NCBI GenBank assembly: GCA_019925105.1 | Contig: JAHGAU010000019.1 | Coordinates: 248,001 to 312,000 of the forward strand | Length of the DNA stretch: 64,000 bases | Source of the DNA: Niebla homalea | Taxonomy: Eukaryota > Ascomycota > Lecanoromycetes > Lecanorales > Ramalinaceae | Reading direction: 5' to 3' | In this document: in pieces, positions 52,121-64,000 of the stretch | How positions within the stretch are numbered: position 1 is the stretch's first letter | Layout: each line of letters starts with the position of its first letter | Position numbers and translations under genes: made by a program | Notes under the pieces: generated by a model | The model's input: only the letters and a program-made list of their open reading frames with translations | The model's database searches: none | Told to the model about the DNA's origin: nothing

Positions 52121-52134
52121 GGTTATAAGCCCGG
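52121..52134 (+). promoter_or_regulatory. Primer-binding site for a half initiator tRNA-Met
   Basis: ggttataagcccgg is one RIP-type change (G to A) from GGTTATGAGCCCGG. That sequence is complementary to the anticodon arm of initiator tRNA-Met (GGGCUCAUAACC). Drosophila copia and relatives prime from such an internally cut tRNA. The same site is present at 30367-30380. Confidence 0.75.
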
Positions 52135-53150
52135 TTTATATGCTTACTATTATGCTTAATAATTAGTAAGCCTTAATAACGATAGCTTAAACACCTTAAG
52201 AGCAGTATTATCGCTTTACCAGTATCGTAACGGCTTTTACTATTATTATAACTACTATAGTTACTTAATAGTCCTATCGATTTAAGCCTTAGCCACCAGA
52301 AAAATAAAAAGGCTAAAACGGAAAATAAGAAGGTTAAGACGATACTTAGCCTGAAACCCTATCTATACGCAGACCGTAAGGTATAATAGCCCTATATACC
52401 AATCTACGCGTACGCTATAAGGGTACAGGAGCACCTATAGGGCCGTTAAATCGGCAGATCCTTAGTATATGCGCTAGTACCCTTAAAGAACAAAAGGAAA
52501 CATTTATTTATTATTAAGGCGATTAAAGCGGCCTATAAAGCCTGTTATCGCGTATATTTAGTTTTTCGACTGAGTTAGCTATTTAGTTTAAGTTGTTACT
52601 ATTCTAGTTACCGTACTGAAGTTTAAGCATAAAGAGAAATAAGATGTTTACTTCTAAGGCTCTTTCCTTTTTATTAAAATTATTAAGGCTTAGATTAATT
52701 ATAGCTCCATTTTTAGGGGCTTTTTACTAAGATCTTTACCATTACCGAGAATATATAGATCATTATAATCTATACGTTTTATTACTTTAACCCGTAATTA
52801 AACTATTTATCCCTAAACAATATTCTTTTGCCTAATATATTATATATATTTTATAAGCTTTACGCCTTAAACGGTCCGTTAAGATTAAGAAGCTTTATTA
52901 CTTATTATTAGCCTTTAAATTACGGTTCTTATTAAATAAGAAGAAACTCCGGGCCCGTTACCGTTTACTTTATAAAACGTTCCGTTTTACACGTATATTA
53001 TTTAGGAAAGCTATAGTCTTAGAGGATAACGATTTAAAATACTATCTATTACTATTGCTATCTAAGTCATCCCTATTTAAGGGCTTAGTATTATTAATTA
53101 CAATCTTATCGCCCTTTAATAATAAAGATCTCTTTAATCTTCAGGCTAAA
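52135..53150 (+). other. copia leader region
   Basis: About 1 kb between primer site and (TTA)n tract, conserved in the copy at 29315-30366. It is less AT-rich than the pol region. No gag-like frame is recognised in it on either strand, so it is annotated as leader. Confidence 0.6.
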
Positions 53151-53504
<354 letters not shown>

Positions 53505-53509
53505 CCGAC

Positions 53510-54580
53510 CCTTTTAAGATTACCGGTACTTTTAATAAAGTTACTAAGTTTAAGGATAACCTTGGGTATATTATATAAGAACGTAAAATAAGTAAGAGGC
53601 TTGAACTCACCCGGTTTAATTATTGGATTAGAGATTCTAGTTTATACTTTATTAAGACCGATATTCTTAAGGGTAATAAGCTTATAAAGGCTTAAGATAT
53701 TTATAATTAAGGGTACTCTATAATTTATATTATAATCCGTATAAGGATTAAGGGGATTAATTGGTATATTATTAAGAATATTAAGAATACCAAAATAACG
53801 TAAAATACCCTTTATACTCAATATTAACTTAAAAGCTTAAGTTATTTCATATTAATCCTTAAGCGCTTTATTTCTTTTACCCTTAATTAATACTTAGATC
53901 TAAATAAGTATTATAATAAATATTAAGATTTTTTTAATAAATTATAGAATTTCTAAGGTACGGTTATTATTAATAATAACGTATTTATTTAATAGTTTTA
54001 TAAAAGCCTTAGCCCGGAATATAAAGCCTATATTAATTAATATAACGATAAGTATAAGCCGTTTTAAATAACCGATAATAATATTAACGTTTTAAAATAC
54101 GTATTTATTTATATTATTAATCGGTTTCTTTAATATAAAGTTTTAAATAAGACGTTTACGTTTAATATTTTAACCCTTATGGTTACTATTATTGATCCAC
54201 GCTTTCGGGACGATATCCGCCTTAATAACTTTATTCCGTTTTATATTTTTCTATAGTTTAATATCCGTTAAAGTTATTACGTTAAGATTTTATAAAAGAA
54301 ACGTTTTTATATCGTTGCCGGTTATTATTTACTTTATAGGTATAATAAATCGACCTATAGTAATAATAATAAACGCCGTAATAATAATAATAATAATAAT
54401 ACCGGTACCGGTAATAATTAAAAACGCTAACGCCGCGGTAACGGCGGTAATAGCAATAATAAAAATAATAATAAGGGTAATAATAAGCTTAAGGATAAAG
54501 AATATAAAGCCTTTTCGGGAATTAAAGCCTTAATAAACCTGGCCTTTATATACGTTACCGTTATTATACCGGCTTTACCG
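53510..54580 (+). pseudogene. copia O gag remnant
   Basis: A frame with few stops reads GTFNKVTKFKDNLGYII, later LDLNKYYNKY-DFFNKL-NF and YKSLSPEYKAYINQYNDKYKPF. This fits the GxxNxxxW and long helical part of copia-type gag. Near 54360-54480 it is Asn- and basic-rich (NNNKRRNNNNNNTGTGNN), as in the tail before the protease. The 113-codon open stretch 54192-54533 lies in this region but in another frame, so I do not call it. Trp/Gln codons are stops. Confidence 0.65.
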
Positions 54581-56683
54581 CCCGTTATTTATTGGGATTA
54601 CCAAATATATTTAACTATAAATATATCTGCTTTTATTACTTATATCTTTAATACTAATTATATAAATTATATCGTTAATAATAACCGTATATTTATCTAT
54701 AAAGAGCTCCTCCTTAAACTTATTTTTATTAAAGGCTTTTCTGGGGGGAGGAGTATTATTTATATTAGAATCGTTAAAATCCCATATTAATTTAACGAGG
54801 GCGTCCGTAATTTAATCGTTTATAACGTTTTTTTATCCTTAATAATACCTTTAATTTTATTAACCTTAAATAACTATAACGAGCCAATTATCCCCTTAAG
54901 TAAAATAATAACCCGGAAGATTTAAGTATATTTATTGGCCGTAACGGTATTTTTATAAAACTTTTACCAACGGCTTTTTATTTTCTTAAAGTCGATATTA
55001 AAGTTATTAATAATTTAATACCTATAGCCTTATATATTATTATCGTAAATTAAGAAGCCTTAAAATATTAACATAAAGTAATAAAGTATATAAGGGAGTA
55101 AAATATTAAGCTTTTATTAGAAATAATAACCGGTATTAACCTTTTTAATTTACCCGATTTATTAAAGGACTATAAGTATATTATTTATATAGAAATATAA
55201 ATAAAGCTTAAGCCGAGTAAAAGTTATATTAAGCCTGGTATTTATTAAAACGAGCTTATTTATTCCGATTTAATTAACCTTATTAATAATATAAAAGCCG
55301 ATTATAAATAGGTTATTATTTTTATTAAAGACGTTATTAAAGTTATTTATATAATTTTACTGTTAAATTTCTCGTATAAAACGGTTCTTAAGGCATTTTA
55401 AGATTATATAAAAAAGATTTATTATTTAAACCGCTTTATCCGCCGTTTATATATTAATAATAATAATATATATAGCGGTTTCTAATTTAATAATTAATAA
55501 TATATTAAAAATATTTAATAAGAATCTACGGTACTTTATAACCCTTAATAAAACGGTATTTTTAAATAAATAGGTTAAACCCTTAATACCCGGGTTTATA
55601 TAATATTACTAGATAATAACCTACCGTATATTCTTATTATTAAACTTATTATTATAATGGCTTTTATATATAATATAATATTTATAAGTACTTACGATAT
55701 ATTAAATTAAGCTATAGGTTTTAGAAAACTTAATTAATTTTTTATTAAAAAAGTTAAATAACGTAATATATATTAAGAATATAAACTTCCCGGTATAAAC
55801 TGGATAAAATTCTAAATTAAGGCCGTTAAAAGCTACCTTATTGGCTTTAAAGGTTATTACGTTTATAAAATATTTATATTAAATGGCCGGGTTTAACGCT
55901 ATAATTATATTAAGTAACTAAAAGATAAGGCCATTTAGCTTAAACGTAAGGCCAATAACCTTTTACTTATTTATTACTTAATACCGAAATAAAAAGAGAT
56001 AATTATTATAAATTTCTAATTATCGTTAAAATAGATACGTTTTAATAATAACGAAAATATAAATAATAAGTTAACTATTATTATTATTTAAGGTTTTTAT
56101 ATTATAGATATTACGGATAAAACCGATAATATTATTATTAAAAATATAATTAAACTTATATTTAATAAGTAACTTAAGCCCCGTATAACCTTAAAACCTA
56201 TAATTATTAAGTAAAATATTAATAAAAATAACTTATTTACTTTATCCCTATTTACTTTTAATAATAATATTATAAAAAAATCTTTAAATATATATATCTT
56301 TATAAATTCAGATTTAAACTTATTTAATCCTTATAATTTTATCTTATATTATTACCCGTTTTTAAGAAAACTTATTGAATCTTTAAATTTACTTACTTAA
56401 GCCTACGTAATTAAAATATAACCCTTAAGTTACCGGCGTTACCGGGACTTTAATTATTAAGCCGTTAACTCTTAATTAACGTTTATATATCTTATAATTA
56501 TAATTTTTACGGATTATACGGAATTTATAACCTATATATAAGTTATAAAGGATATATACTGTAAAATAAAGTAAAAGCTTACTATAGAAAATAAAGTTAA
56601 ATCCCTGGAAAAAAAAAAAAAAAAAAAAAAAATAAAAATAAAACCTAAGTCTTAATAGATTTACCTCCCGGTATTAACGTATT
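54580..56683 (+). pseudogene. copia O pol remnant: protease and integrase
   Basis: Protease: NYIVNNNRIFIYKELL (family VTNNRSLF) with KGFSGGRSIIYIRIVKIPY near 54735-54785. Integrase: near 55535-55620 NGIFK-IG-TLNTRVYIILLDNNLPY, matching NGVAERxNRTLxxRxRxMLLDSGLP of copia integrases. It is followed by KLPGINWIKF-IKAVKSYLIGFKGYYVYKIF (GSKAYVxIP, K-x-GYLxGY) near 55790-55880. The linker to RT has an A-rich run at 56610-56632 and LIDLPPGINVLNNK, where LINE H cuts in. Catalytic D-D-E residues cannot be confirmed. Confidence 0.84.
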
Positions 56684-56698
56684 AAATAATAAGTAGAA

Positions 56699-58300
56699 AT
56701 GGCGACGAATAACGGGACCCTAGAGGTCAGAAACGATATACGCGTATATAGCTTAAGTAATAATAAGAATAATATCTTAAATATAATAAGCGGAAGCAGA
56801 ATAATAAGGATAAAAGGGGAAGAAGGGTAAGCGGCTTAAATTAATAAGAATAATAATAAATCGTATAAATAACGCAATAAATATAAGATAAAAAGGCCTT
56901 AAATTAAATAAAAAGCCTATAATTAATAAGATACGTATAAAGGGATACGTATAACGTATAAAGATATTATTATAAAAAATAATAAATAAAGGGCGGAAAG
57001 AACGAGGATGGTACATAAGGATAAATAAAAGGTAAACGGAGATATAAAAGGCCTTATTAAGTATATATAAATTAAAAGAAAATTAAATAAAGATAAAAAG
57101 ATATTAAGTAAATAAGAATAAGCTATGAAAAAAAGTAATTACCGGATATATAAAGAAAAAGTAAAAAAAAAGGAAATAATAAAAGCGTTAAAAGGCTTCC
57201 TTATAACTATATAAAAGGATATTACGTTAAAAATTTAATTAATATTATAAATCGGGTTATAAAAAGTAAAAGACTTTTACGTAAAAATAAAAAAAGGTTT
57301 AAGGGAGTTAAAAAGGTTACGTAAAGCTTAAGGGGCGGTAATAAAAACGCCAGTAGATAGAGGCGAAAAAAGATAAAAAAAATATATATAAAATAAGGGA
57401 ACGACGGAGGAGGCTTTAAGGAAAGGAGCGGGGATAAGTTAAGTAATAAAAGTTATAAGGGCGGCGTTAACGTTAATAATAAAAAAAATAAAGGCGGAAG
57501 AAAAAATAATAATATTAAGGAAAACGAAAATAATAATTATATAATTATCGGGCGAAAAGAAGAAAAATATAGCGGTAAAAATAAACCCGTTATAATTAAT
57601 AAAAACGTTTAAAGTAATAAAAAAGTTATTAATAAAATAAATTATTATAATATATAAGTTATAAAACGGGGATATTTTCCTTAATATAGCCTTATTAAAA
57701 GCGAAAGAAAAGTTAAAGAAATTAAAAAGATAAGCTGGTAAAAAAGGATATAAAACGGTAAAAATATTAAGGTAATCCTTTATTATTACGGTAAATAAGA
57801 TATATTTAATAAAATTTATAAGGGAGGAAAGGGAAGTTATTTTAAAACGGATAAAAAAAGAGAATATAGTTTTTTACTTTAAATTAAAGATCGTTAATTA
57901 TAGCCTCCCCGTTATAATAAAAAGGTTAAACGTTTTCAGTTATATAAAGAAATATTTTATAATTATCTTAAGCATAATATTAATAAGGATATATAATAAT
58001 ATTTTCGATAAAAAAATAATAAAGGGTAAATCCCTTAAGTTAATAAAACCTTAAGACCGGGCAGTAGATATTTATTAATATTTTAAATATTAAAGATATA
58101 AATATATTATTATAAAGTACCTTAATAATATAAAGTATACGGTATATATTAAAGGGTATAATACATATAAATACGTTAACTTAATAATAAAAAGCTTAAT
58201 GAAAAACGCGTTAAAATACGTAGTATATAATAATAATAATTATTTAACGTAAGACTTATAATATATAATAAGAATAAAGGAGATTTAATATAAAAAGACT
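56699..58300 (+). pseudogene. LINE H ORF1 remnant, begins MATNNGT
   Basis: The ATG is at 56699 and the first codons read MATNNGTLEVRNDIRVYSLS. It is open for about 40 codons, then stops appear. The Lys/Glu-rich middle part is readable at 57000-57900, and the knuckle region near 58160-58280 shows GYNTYKYVNL, where Cys and His are expected. Loss of all knuckle Cys means no nucleic-acid-binding knuckles remain. The antisense open stretch 56777-57016 is a shadow. Confidence 0.85.
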
Positions 58301-58309
58301 AGGATAACG

Positions 58310-61300
58310 GTTAAGGTTTAACGTTATAATTCATATAAACTTAAACCGATAAAATAATTAAAAACGGTTTTAAAATATAAACGGAGCTTATTAAACGGAG
58401 AAGGATAAAACGCGGTAACCAATAACGTAAAGAAAAGGAAGCTTATAATAATATTAACCTTTAAAGCCGGCCGCTTAACCGGGATTACTATTATAGTGAA
58501 AAGATTAAAATAAATAACGCTTAATTTTAAAAAGAAACCGTTTATATAAATAAAAGTTAATAAAAAAAGCTTAACGGACGTTAATATTTAATATATTTAT
58601 ACTTTTAAAGGTAATATAATATAATGTACGTAAAAAAATAATTAAAGCCGTAATACCAATATTTAAATTTAAGGAAATAAAGGATATCGATATTATAACG
58701 ATATAAAAGCTATCATATAGTTTATATATTTACTTTTTAATTAACTTAAAAGATGGTTTTTACCTGGTTTTTAAGGGTAACGAAATAACGTGGATATACT
58801 TTTTTATTAATAAAAAATTAAATATAAATAATTAAAACGTTATTTATTACGAAGGGAACTTATATATATTCCGGATTATATAAAAGGGGGATATTAAGGG
58901 CACTTTAAATATTTATAATATATATAATCCGTTACCGATTAATAAAAAAAAACCCTTTACGATTTTATTACTTAAGGATATTATAATTATACCCGGTAAG
59001 TATTTCTTAATAAAGGACTTTAATCTTTATTACGTTTAATAAAACAAGGATAATTATATAATTAATTATATTAAATTTAAGGAGTTATTAATAATTATTA
59101 TACGGTTTAATTTTACGTTATTAACGTTAAAAAAAACTATTATATAAAAAAGCTATAAACTTAAAATTATAATTAACTTAATATTTAACTTAAAAGGTAT
59201 TATTAATTTAATTATAATATACGGACCTTAAAAGGACTTAAAATATAATTTAAATTATATCTTAATATAAATAACTTTAAATTAATTTATTAATATAACT
59301 CTGCTTTTATTATTTAAATAAATATAAAAGACGGTTAAAAAAGCTAAAGTATTAATAAAAACAATAAAAATAATATCTTAATTAATAAAACGTCTCCGGC
59401 TTAATAATAAGGAATAGATTAACCGTTTTATAAAACGGGTAATAAAGGTTTTAAACGAAGTAATTAACGTTATAATCTTAATAATAAAACCGTCTTAAAG
59501 AGTTAAAATTTATTAAAATAAAAAATATATAAAAGCGATTATAAAAATAAAAGTATTTATAAAATAAGCTATTAAATATAAGAACCGGGAAACGTTTTAA
59601 CGATTAAAAGAAGCTTAAAAAGAAAAAAAAAATTATCCGGAAGGTTAAATAAATATACTTCCAGGCTATAATATATAACTTAACGGTTTCCTTTTATAAT
59701 ATTTAAAAGCTGGTAAAATACGGTAAAGAATAAAGTAAGAAATTTAAATTTATCCTTAAGTTTTTACCCTTAAAAAGACTAAATAATATAATAATAAATA
59801 CCTTTGACGGTAAGATTAAGGCTCTTAAAGGGGCGTTCTTTCTTTTATTACCGGAAATTAACTTAATAAATATTAATAATACGGTATATCTTAAATTAAT
59901 AATAATAAATAAAATAATAACTTAAAAGATAGTAATTAAAATAATTAATAAGTTAAAAAAAGATAAAGCCCTTAAATTTAACGGTATATTAAATAAGTTC
60001 CTATCTATAATAATATTATTATTTAAAAAAATCTTTATTTATTTATTTTAAGCTTACCTTAATATAGGATATTACTTTTATAAATTTAAGGAAATTAAAA
60101 TAATTATCCTTAAAAAGCCGGTTAAGTTAGATTACTTAAAAATAAAGTTATATAAACTTATAATATTCCTTTATACGTTAAAGAAGGCTTTAAAGATAAT
60201 AATTATAAAGATCTTAAATAATTATATAAAAAAATATAGGTTATTCCTTAATTAATAAATAAAAATAAGAAAAAAACGGTTAACGGAAACGGCTCTTAAA
60301 GGCTTAATTAATAACGTATATACAATATAAAATTATAAGAAAAAATACGTTATAAATCTTCTTTCCTTAAATATTATAAAGGCATTCAATAAAATAAATT
60401 ATTAAAGATTATTATATAATTTATAGAAAAAAAGGGTTTTACCTTTTTTTATAAATTAAATAGAAAGTTTCTTAAGTAATTAAACGACGTTAATTAACTT
60501 AAAATAAAAGATAAATACGATAAAGCCCGTAATAATAAAGATTCCTTAAAGGTTACTTATCTCTTTAGTTTTATTTTTATTCTTTAATAGCTTATTTATC
60601 GAAAACTTAATAAAGTTAAAATAGAAGGTTTAAGTAAAAGGCTTTATTAATAATATTTACCTTTTAGCTTATAATACGTTTATTTATATAAATTATTTAA
60701 AGCTAAAATAAATTTATAAAGTCTATTTATAATAAGTAAAAATATATAGGGCTTAATTTACTTTATATAAATATAAGTTTATTTATATAATAAGGAGTTT
60801 AAAACTATATAATATAATAGCTATAATAGACTTAAACAATATAACGGTGAAACCGGAAGTTAATATTAGGGTATTTAACTTATAAATCAATAGGAAACTG
60901 GATTAAAAGGATTACATAAAAAAGGTCTAAAAGAAAATAATTTTATAAAAGAAAGGTTTTATTTACCTTATAATATTAACGTAAGGAACTACCTTATAAA
61001 AGGCTAGAACCGTTTATTAAACGGTTATAAAGTTTATAATAACGTATATAATAGTTATTTAATATGTATTTAAAAGTATACTTAAATATAAAAAAGAGCT
61101 TATCCGGTAATTATAAAAGGTCTAAAACCGATACTTAAAAATGGTAAATAAAATATATAAAGCAATTCCCGTTTTAATATTAGAATCCGAGGTCTTTATA
61201 TTATTAATAAAGTTAACTTTAAATTAAATAATCGTTTAAACAAGGCTTAAAAAAGGTATAAACTTAACTACGTTAATAAAAAACGAACGTATTCACTAGA

Positions 61301-62290
61301 ACTATAAAAGGCCTTAAATAAGAAAACGTAAAAAGGTAATACTTACCCTTTTTATAGAAGTTAAATTGGAGTAAGTTAAAAAAAAGATTAACTTAATTTA
61401 CGTTTAAAAAGTTAACGTAAAAGTATACGAACTTTTACTTAAAGTAAGAACGGCGGAAAAAAAAAAGGCCATAAAAGTAAAATTAACGGCGATTACTTTA
61501 TAAATTATAAAAAAATAAATAAAGTATTAACGTAAATATAAAGAATTAATCCCTTAAGGGCGATAATACCCGGCGTTAAATAACGATAAGGTTATTAATA
61601 AATATTTCCGGTATTACGGAATTATAAGGAAAAGCGATAATACGTTAATAATTTAATTCCGGATAAGTAAAAACGGCTTAATTTACTTTTTCTTTATTAT
61701 ATATACCGGTAACCGGATTAATATTAATTATAAGTATAGGTAATAAAAGTAAAATATTATATATATATTAATCTTTTATTTATTATTTAAGGAGCTTAAA
61801 CCGAGATTAATTAAAAGGGTAAAGATTAACGATTATCGTTAAATACTTATTAATAAAAAAAACATTAAAGCGGCCATTAAATTTATAATAACTATAAGCT
61901 TATTATTATAGTTCAGTTTAATTAAAGAAATAAAGGAAATAATTAAAAACTTAACTAAGAAACCTCGTTATTAACCCGGGGGTAAAAAGTAACGGCGGGA
62001 AAACTATACTTAATAAGGGGTTAAGGGGGCTATAAATATCGGGGTAGCGTAAAAAACGATATTATATTAATCGGTAAAGTTATATAAATAAGGTAATAAT
62101 AATATACGTATTAATAAAAATATTTAATAATATAATCGGAATTCTAAAATTTTAATATTAAATAAACCCGTAAAGTAACGGAAGAATAATAAGTTTAAAA
62201 ATAACCCTTAAGTAAATTCAATTATAATATTATAGGTTTTCTTAGAAAAAGCGTATAAATAAATTTTTACTCTTTAAATAACCGTAGATA
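58310..62290 (+). pseudogene. LINE H ORF2 remnant: endonuclease and reverse transcriptase
   Basis: NIYNIYNPLPINKKKPF lies near 58910-58960, then FLIKDFNLYYV near 59005-59040 (Asp of DFN kept). The RT block KPVIIKIP-RLLISL is near 60525-60570, and GFINNIYLLAY near 60640-60675 (FVDD to FINN). The basic C-terminus is near 62150-62270. Start chosen after the ORF1 knuckles; uncertain by tens of codons. Confidence 0.83.
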
Positions 62291-62468
62291 CTTTTAGTTT
62301 TTAAGACGTAAATAGAAACTGGGTGGATACCGGTTTTTATTCCTAACGTTATAGATATCGGGTTTTTTACGGTTATTAATAAGGCTAAATAGCCGAGTAT
62401 TAAAGAATACCGGAATTAACTTAGCTAAATCCGTAGTATAAATCAATCAATCAATCAAATAATAAGTA

Positions 62469-63960
62469 AGTTTATAAGTATAAACGTAAATTAAACGGTA
62501 ATATTATTAAGTATAAGGTTAAATAAATAATCCGTAACTTTTAATAAAAGGAAAGCTTAAACTTCTTTAATACTTTTATAATAGTTATTAAACCTATAAG
62601 CTATAAAGCTTTCTTTATTATAACGGTTATATATAACCTGAAGATTAAGTAAATAAACGTTAAAATAATATTTTTTTATAAAAAGATTTTTAAAAAGATT
62701 TATATCTATTAATTAACGGGCTTTAATAATAATTTAAAACGTATTTACTTATTAAATAAAGCTTTTTATAGGTTTAAATAATTACCCCGGATTTAATATT
62801 AATATTTCTTTATATTCCTTAAGAAACTTAATTACCGTTATATTAATAAAAACTATAACGTATTCTTAAACCCGGATATTAATATTATTATTATTATATA
62901 TATTAATAATATTTTAATAATAAAAATTAATAAATAAATTATTACCGATTTAAAAACTTAATTAAATAAAAAGTTTAAGATATCCGATTTAAACTTATAT
63001 AATTAATATTTAAGTATAAGTATTATCCGTAATTAATAAAATTGAACCTTAACTCTTAATTAAGAAAGTTACGTTAAATAAGTCTTTATTTAATTTAATA
63101 TATATAATAATCCTCTTTTTAAGGGTAACGGTATAGTTATCCTTATAGACGTAAATATCCATTTTAAGCCGGTTAATAAAAAATATACCGCCTTAAAGTA
63201 ATTTCGGCTTAAATATTAATCCGTTATTAGCTTATTTATATATATTATAATAAATATTAAGCTTAATATAACCTATATAATATCGGTATTATTATATTAC
63301 GCGTTTAACCTTAATAAAGGGCATTAAATAGCCGTTAATAAGATTTTCTATTACCTTTATAATATAGTTTCCTTAAAGCTTATTTTTTAAAACCTTTTAA
63401 AGCCCCTTAATAGTTATATAGACTTAAATTACGCCGGCGACCTATAAATATACCGGTCTACCTCCGGGTATATTTTTAACCTAAGAAATATAATTATTAA
63501 TTAACCTTTAAAACGTTAACCGACTATAGCCCTATTTACTTATAAGGTCGAGTACGTAGGATAATATAACGGTATTAAAAAAGCGATTTAACTTAAATAA
63601 TTATTAATTTAACTTATTAAAATTACCCTAAATTTAACAATATTATTGGCCTTTAAGGATAAGGATATTATATAGAATTACGTTCTTTTTACCTAGCTTA
63701 AACCTAATATTAAAGTTTTTATCCTTATTACGGTAATTTTTTATAATAATTAAGGAATAATTATATTAATAAAAAACCCTATAAACTACTTAAAGATAAA
63801 GTATATATATATTAAATATTGCTTTCTTCGGGAATATATAATTAATAAATAGGAAGAACTTATATATTATTTTACCGGGGATATAATAATTAACGGCCTT
63901 ATAAAGCCGTTATTAAAGGATGGCTTTCTTAAATTCAGAAATTATCTAAGACTGGAGTAA
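62469..63960 (+). pseudogene. copia O pol remnant: reverse transcriptase and RNase H
   Basis: VYKYKRKLNGNIIKYKVK opens the RT, then LFIGLNNYPG (family KALYGLKQSPR) and LLLYILIIF / YINNILII near 62895-62925 (YVDDILII, Asp to Asn). Further on come ISVLLYYAFNLNKGH near 63285-63330 and DLNYAGDL-IYRSTSGYIFNL near 63420-63480 (RNase H). ALFTYKVEYVG follows near 63525-63560, IKNPINYLKIKYIYIKY near 63770-63820, and FLKFRNYLRLE with TAA at 63958-63960. This is the full copia pol C-terminus, inactive. Confidence 0.88.
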
Positions 63961-64000
63961 TCGGTACTACATTTTTACTGGCGTTTTAAAATAAATAAAT

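Larger units (their letters stand above)
56696..62456 (+). mobile_element. LINE H, full-length (5761 bp), inserted in copia O
   Basis: It is flanked by aaataataagta at 56684-56695 and 62457-62468. It begins 3 bp before the ORF1 ATG and ends with the GCCGAGTATTAAAGAATACCG terminal block and an (ATCA)n tail. It is the same subfamily as F and Q. With F it fixes the full length of the subfamily. Confidence 0.96.

Overview
The window looks like a gene-free, AT-rich, heterochromatic block from a filamentous ascomycete (Pezizomycotina). Almost every reading frame is broken, and the DNA is extremely poor in CpA/TpG while CpG survives. That is the signature of repeat-induced point mutation (RIP, CpA to TpA on either strand). 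I see no intact protein-coding gene, rRNA or tRNA. What can be annotated is a stack of nested, RIP-killed transposons plus satellite-like arrays. Family calls come from reading mutated frames by eye (typical changes: D to N, C to Y, W or Q to stop), not from database searches.

Layout. 1-6309: internal part and 3' LTR of a Ty3/gypsy chromovirus-like element (+); its 5' end lies outside the window. It sits in LINE A (+, 6310-27404), which is split by LINE B (-, 6979-12884), truncated LINE D (-, 13095-13506) and LINE E (-, 14451-23692). E contains a short unmutated LINE tail Q (+, 15107-15314) and full-length LINE F (-, 17663-23435). 27405-30522: an unmutated stretch, a GGGTRA-type hexamer array, a conserved core, microsatellites, and the LTR plus leader of a Ty1/copia element (-). 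30523-37459: LINE I (-), split by LINE J (+, 31909-35408). 37460-47243: LINE K (-), split by a hAT-like non-autonomous element L (37694-38574) and full-length LINE M (+, 40201-46028). 47278-47488: solo LTR of the same family as the gypsy LTR at 6.1 kb. 48288-50174: a large hexamer array bracketed by an inverted repeat. 50180-51860: copia 3' pol fragment (-). 51862-51981: 5' end of LINE N (+), cut by copia O (+, 51982 to beyond 64000), itself cut by full-length LINE H (+, 56696-62456).

Many insertions are bounded exactly by target-site duplications: 9-13 bp for LINEs, 5 bp for the gypsy LTRs and 8 bp for element L. The order of insertion can therefore be read directly. Full-length LINEs are about 5.76-5.83 kb, start at or within about 25 bp of an ORF1 that begins MATNKGT or MATNNGT, and end in a tetranucleotide (ATCA)n tail. 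There are at least two subfamilies. ORF1 carries CCHC-like knuckles (now Tyr). ORF2 carries an APE-type endonuclease and a reverse transcriptase, as in Tad-like fungal LINEs.

The most unusual item is a modular repeat present three times (about 28.3, 38.1 and 48.7 kb). It combines a short, frame-conserved core (KPFT repeats followed by a PYRNRPKNTVI-like peptide) with 12-mer and GGGTRA hexamer arrays. One copy rides inside the hAT-like element, and another is bracketed by a different inverted repeat.
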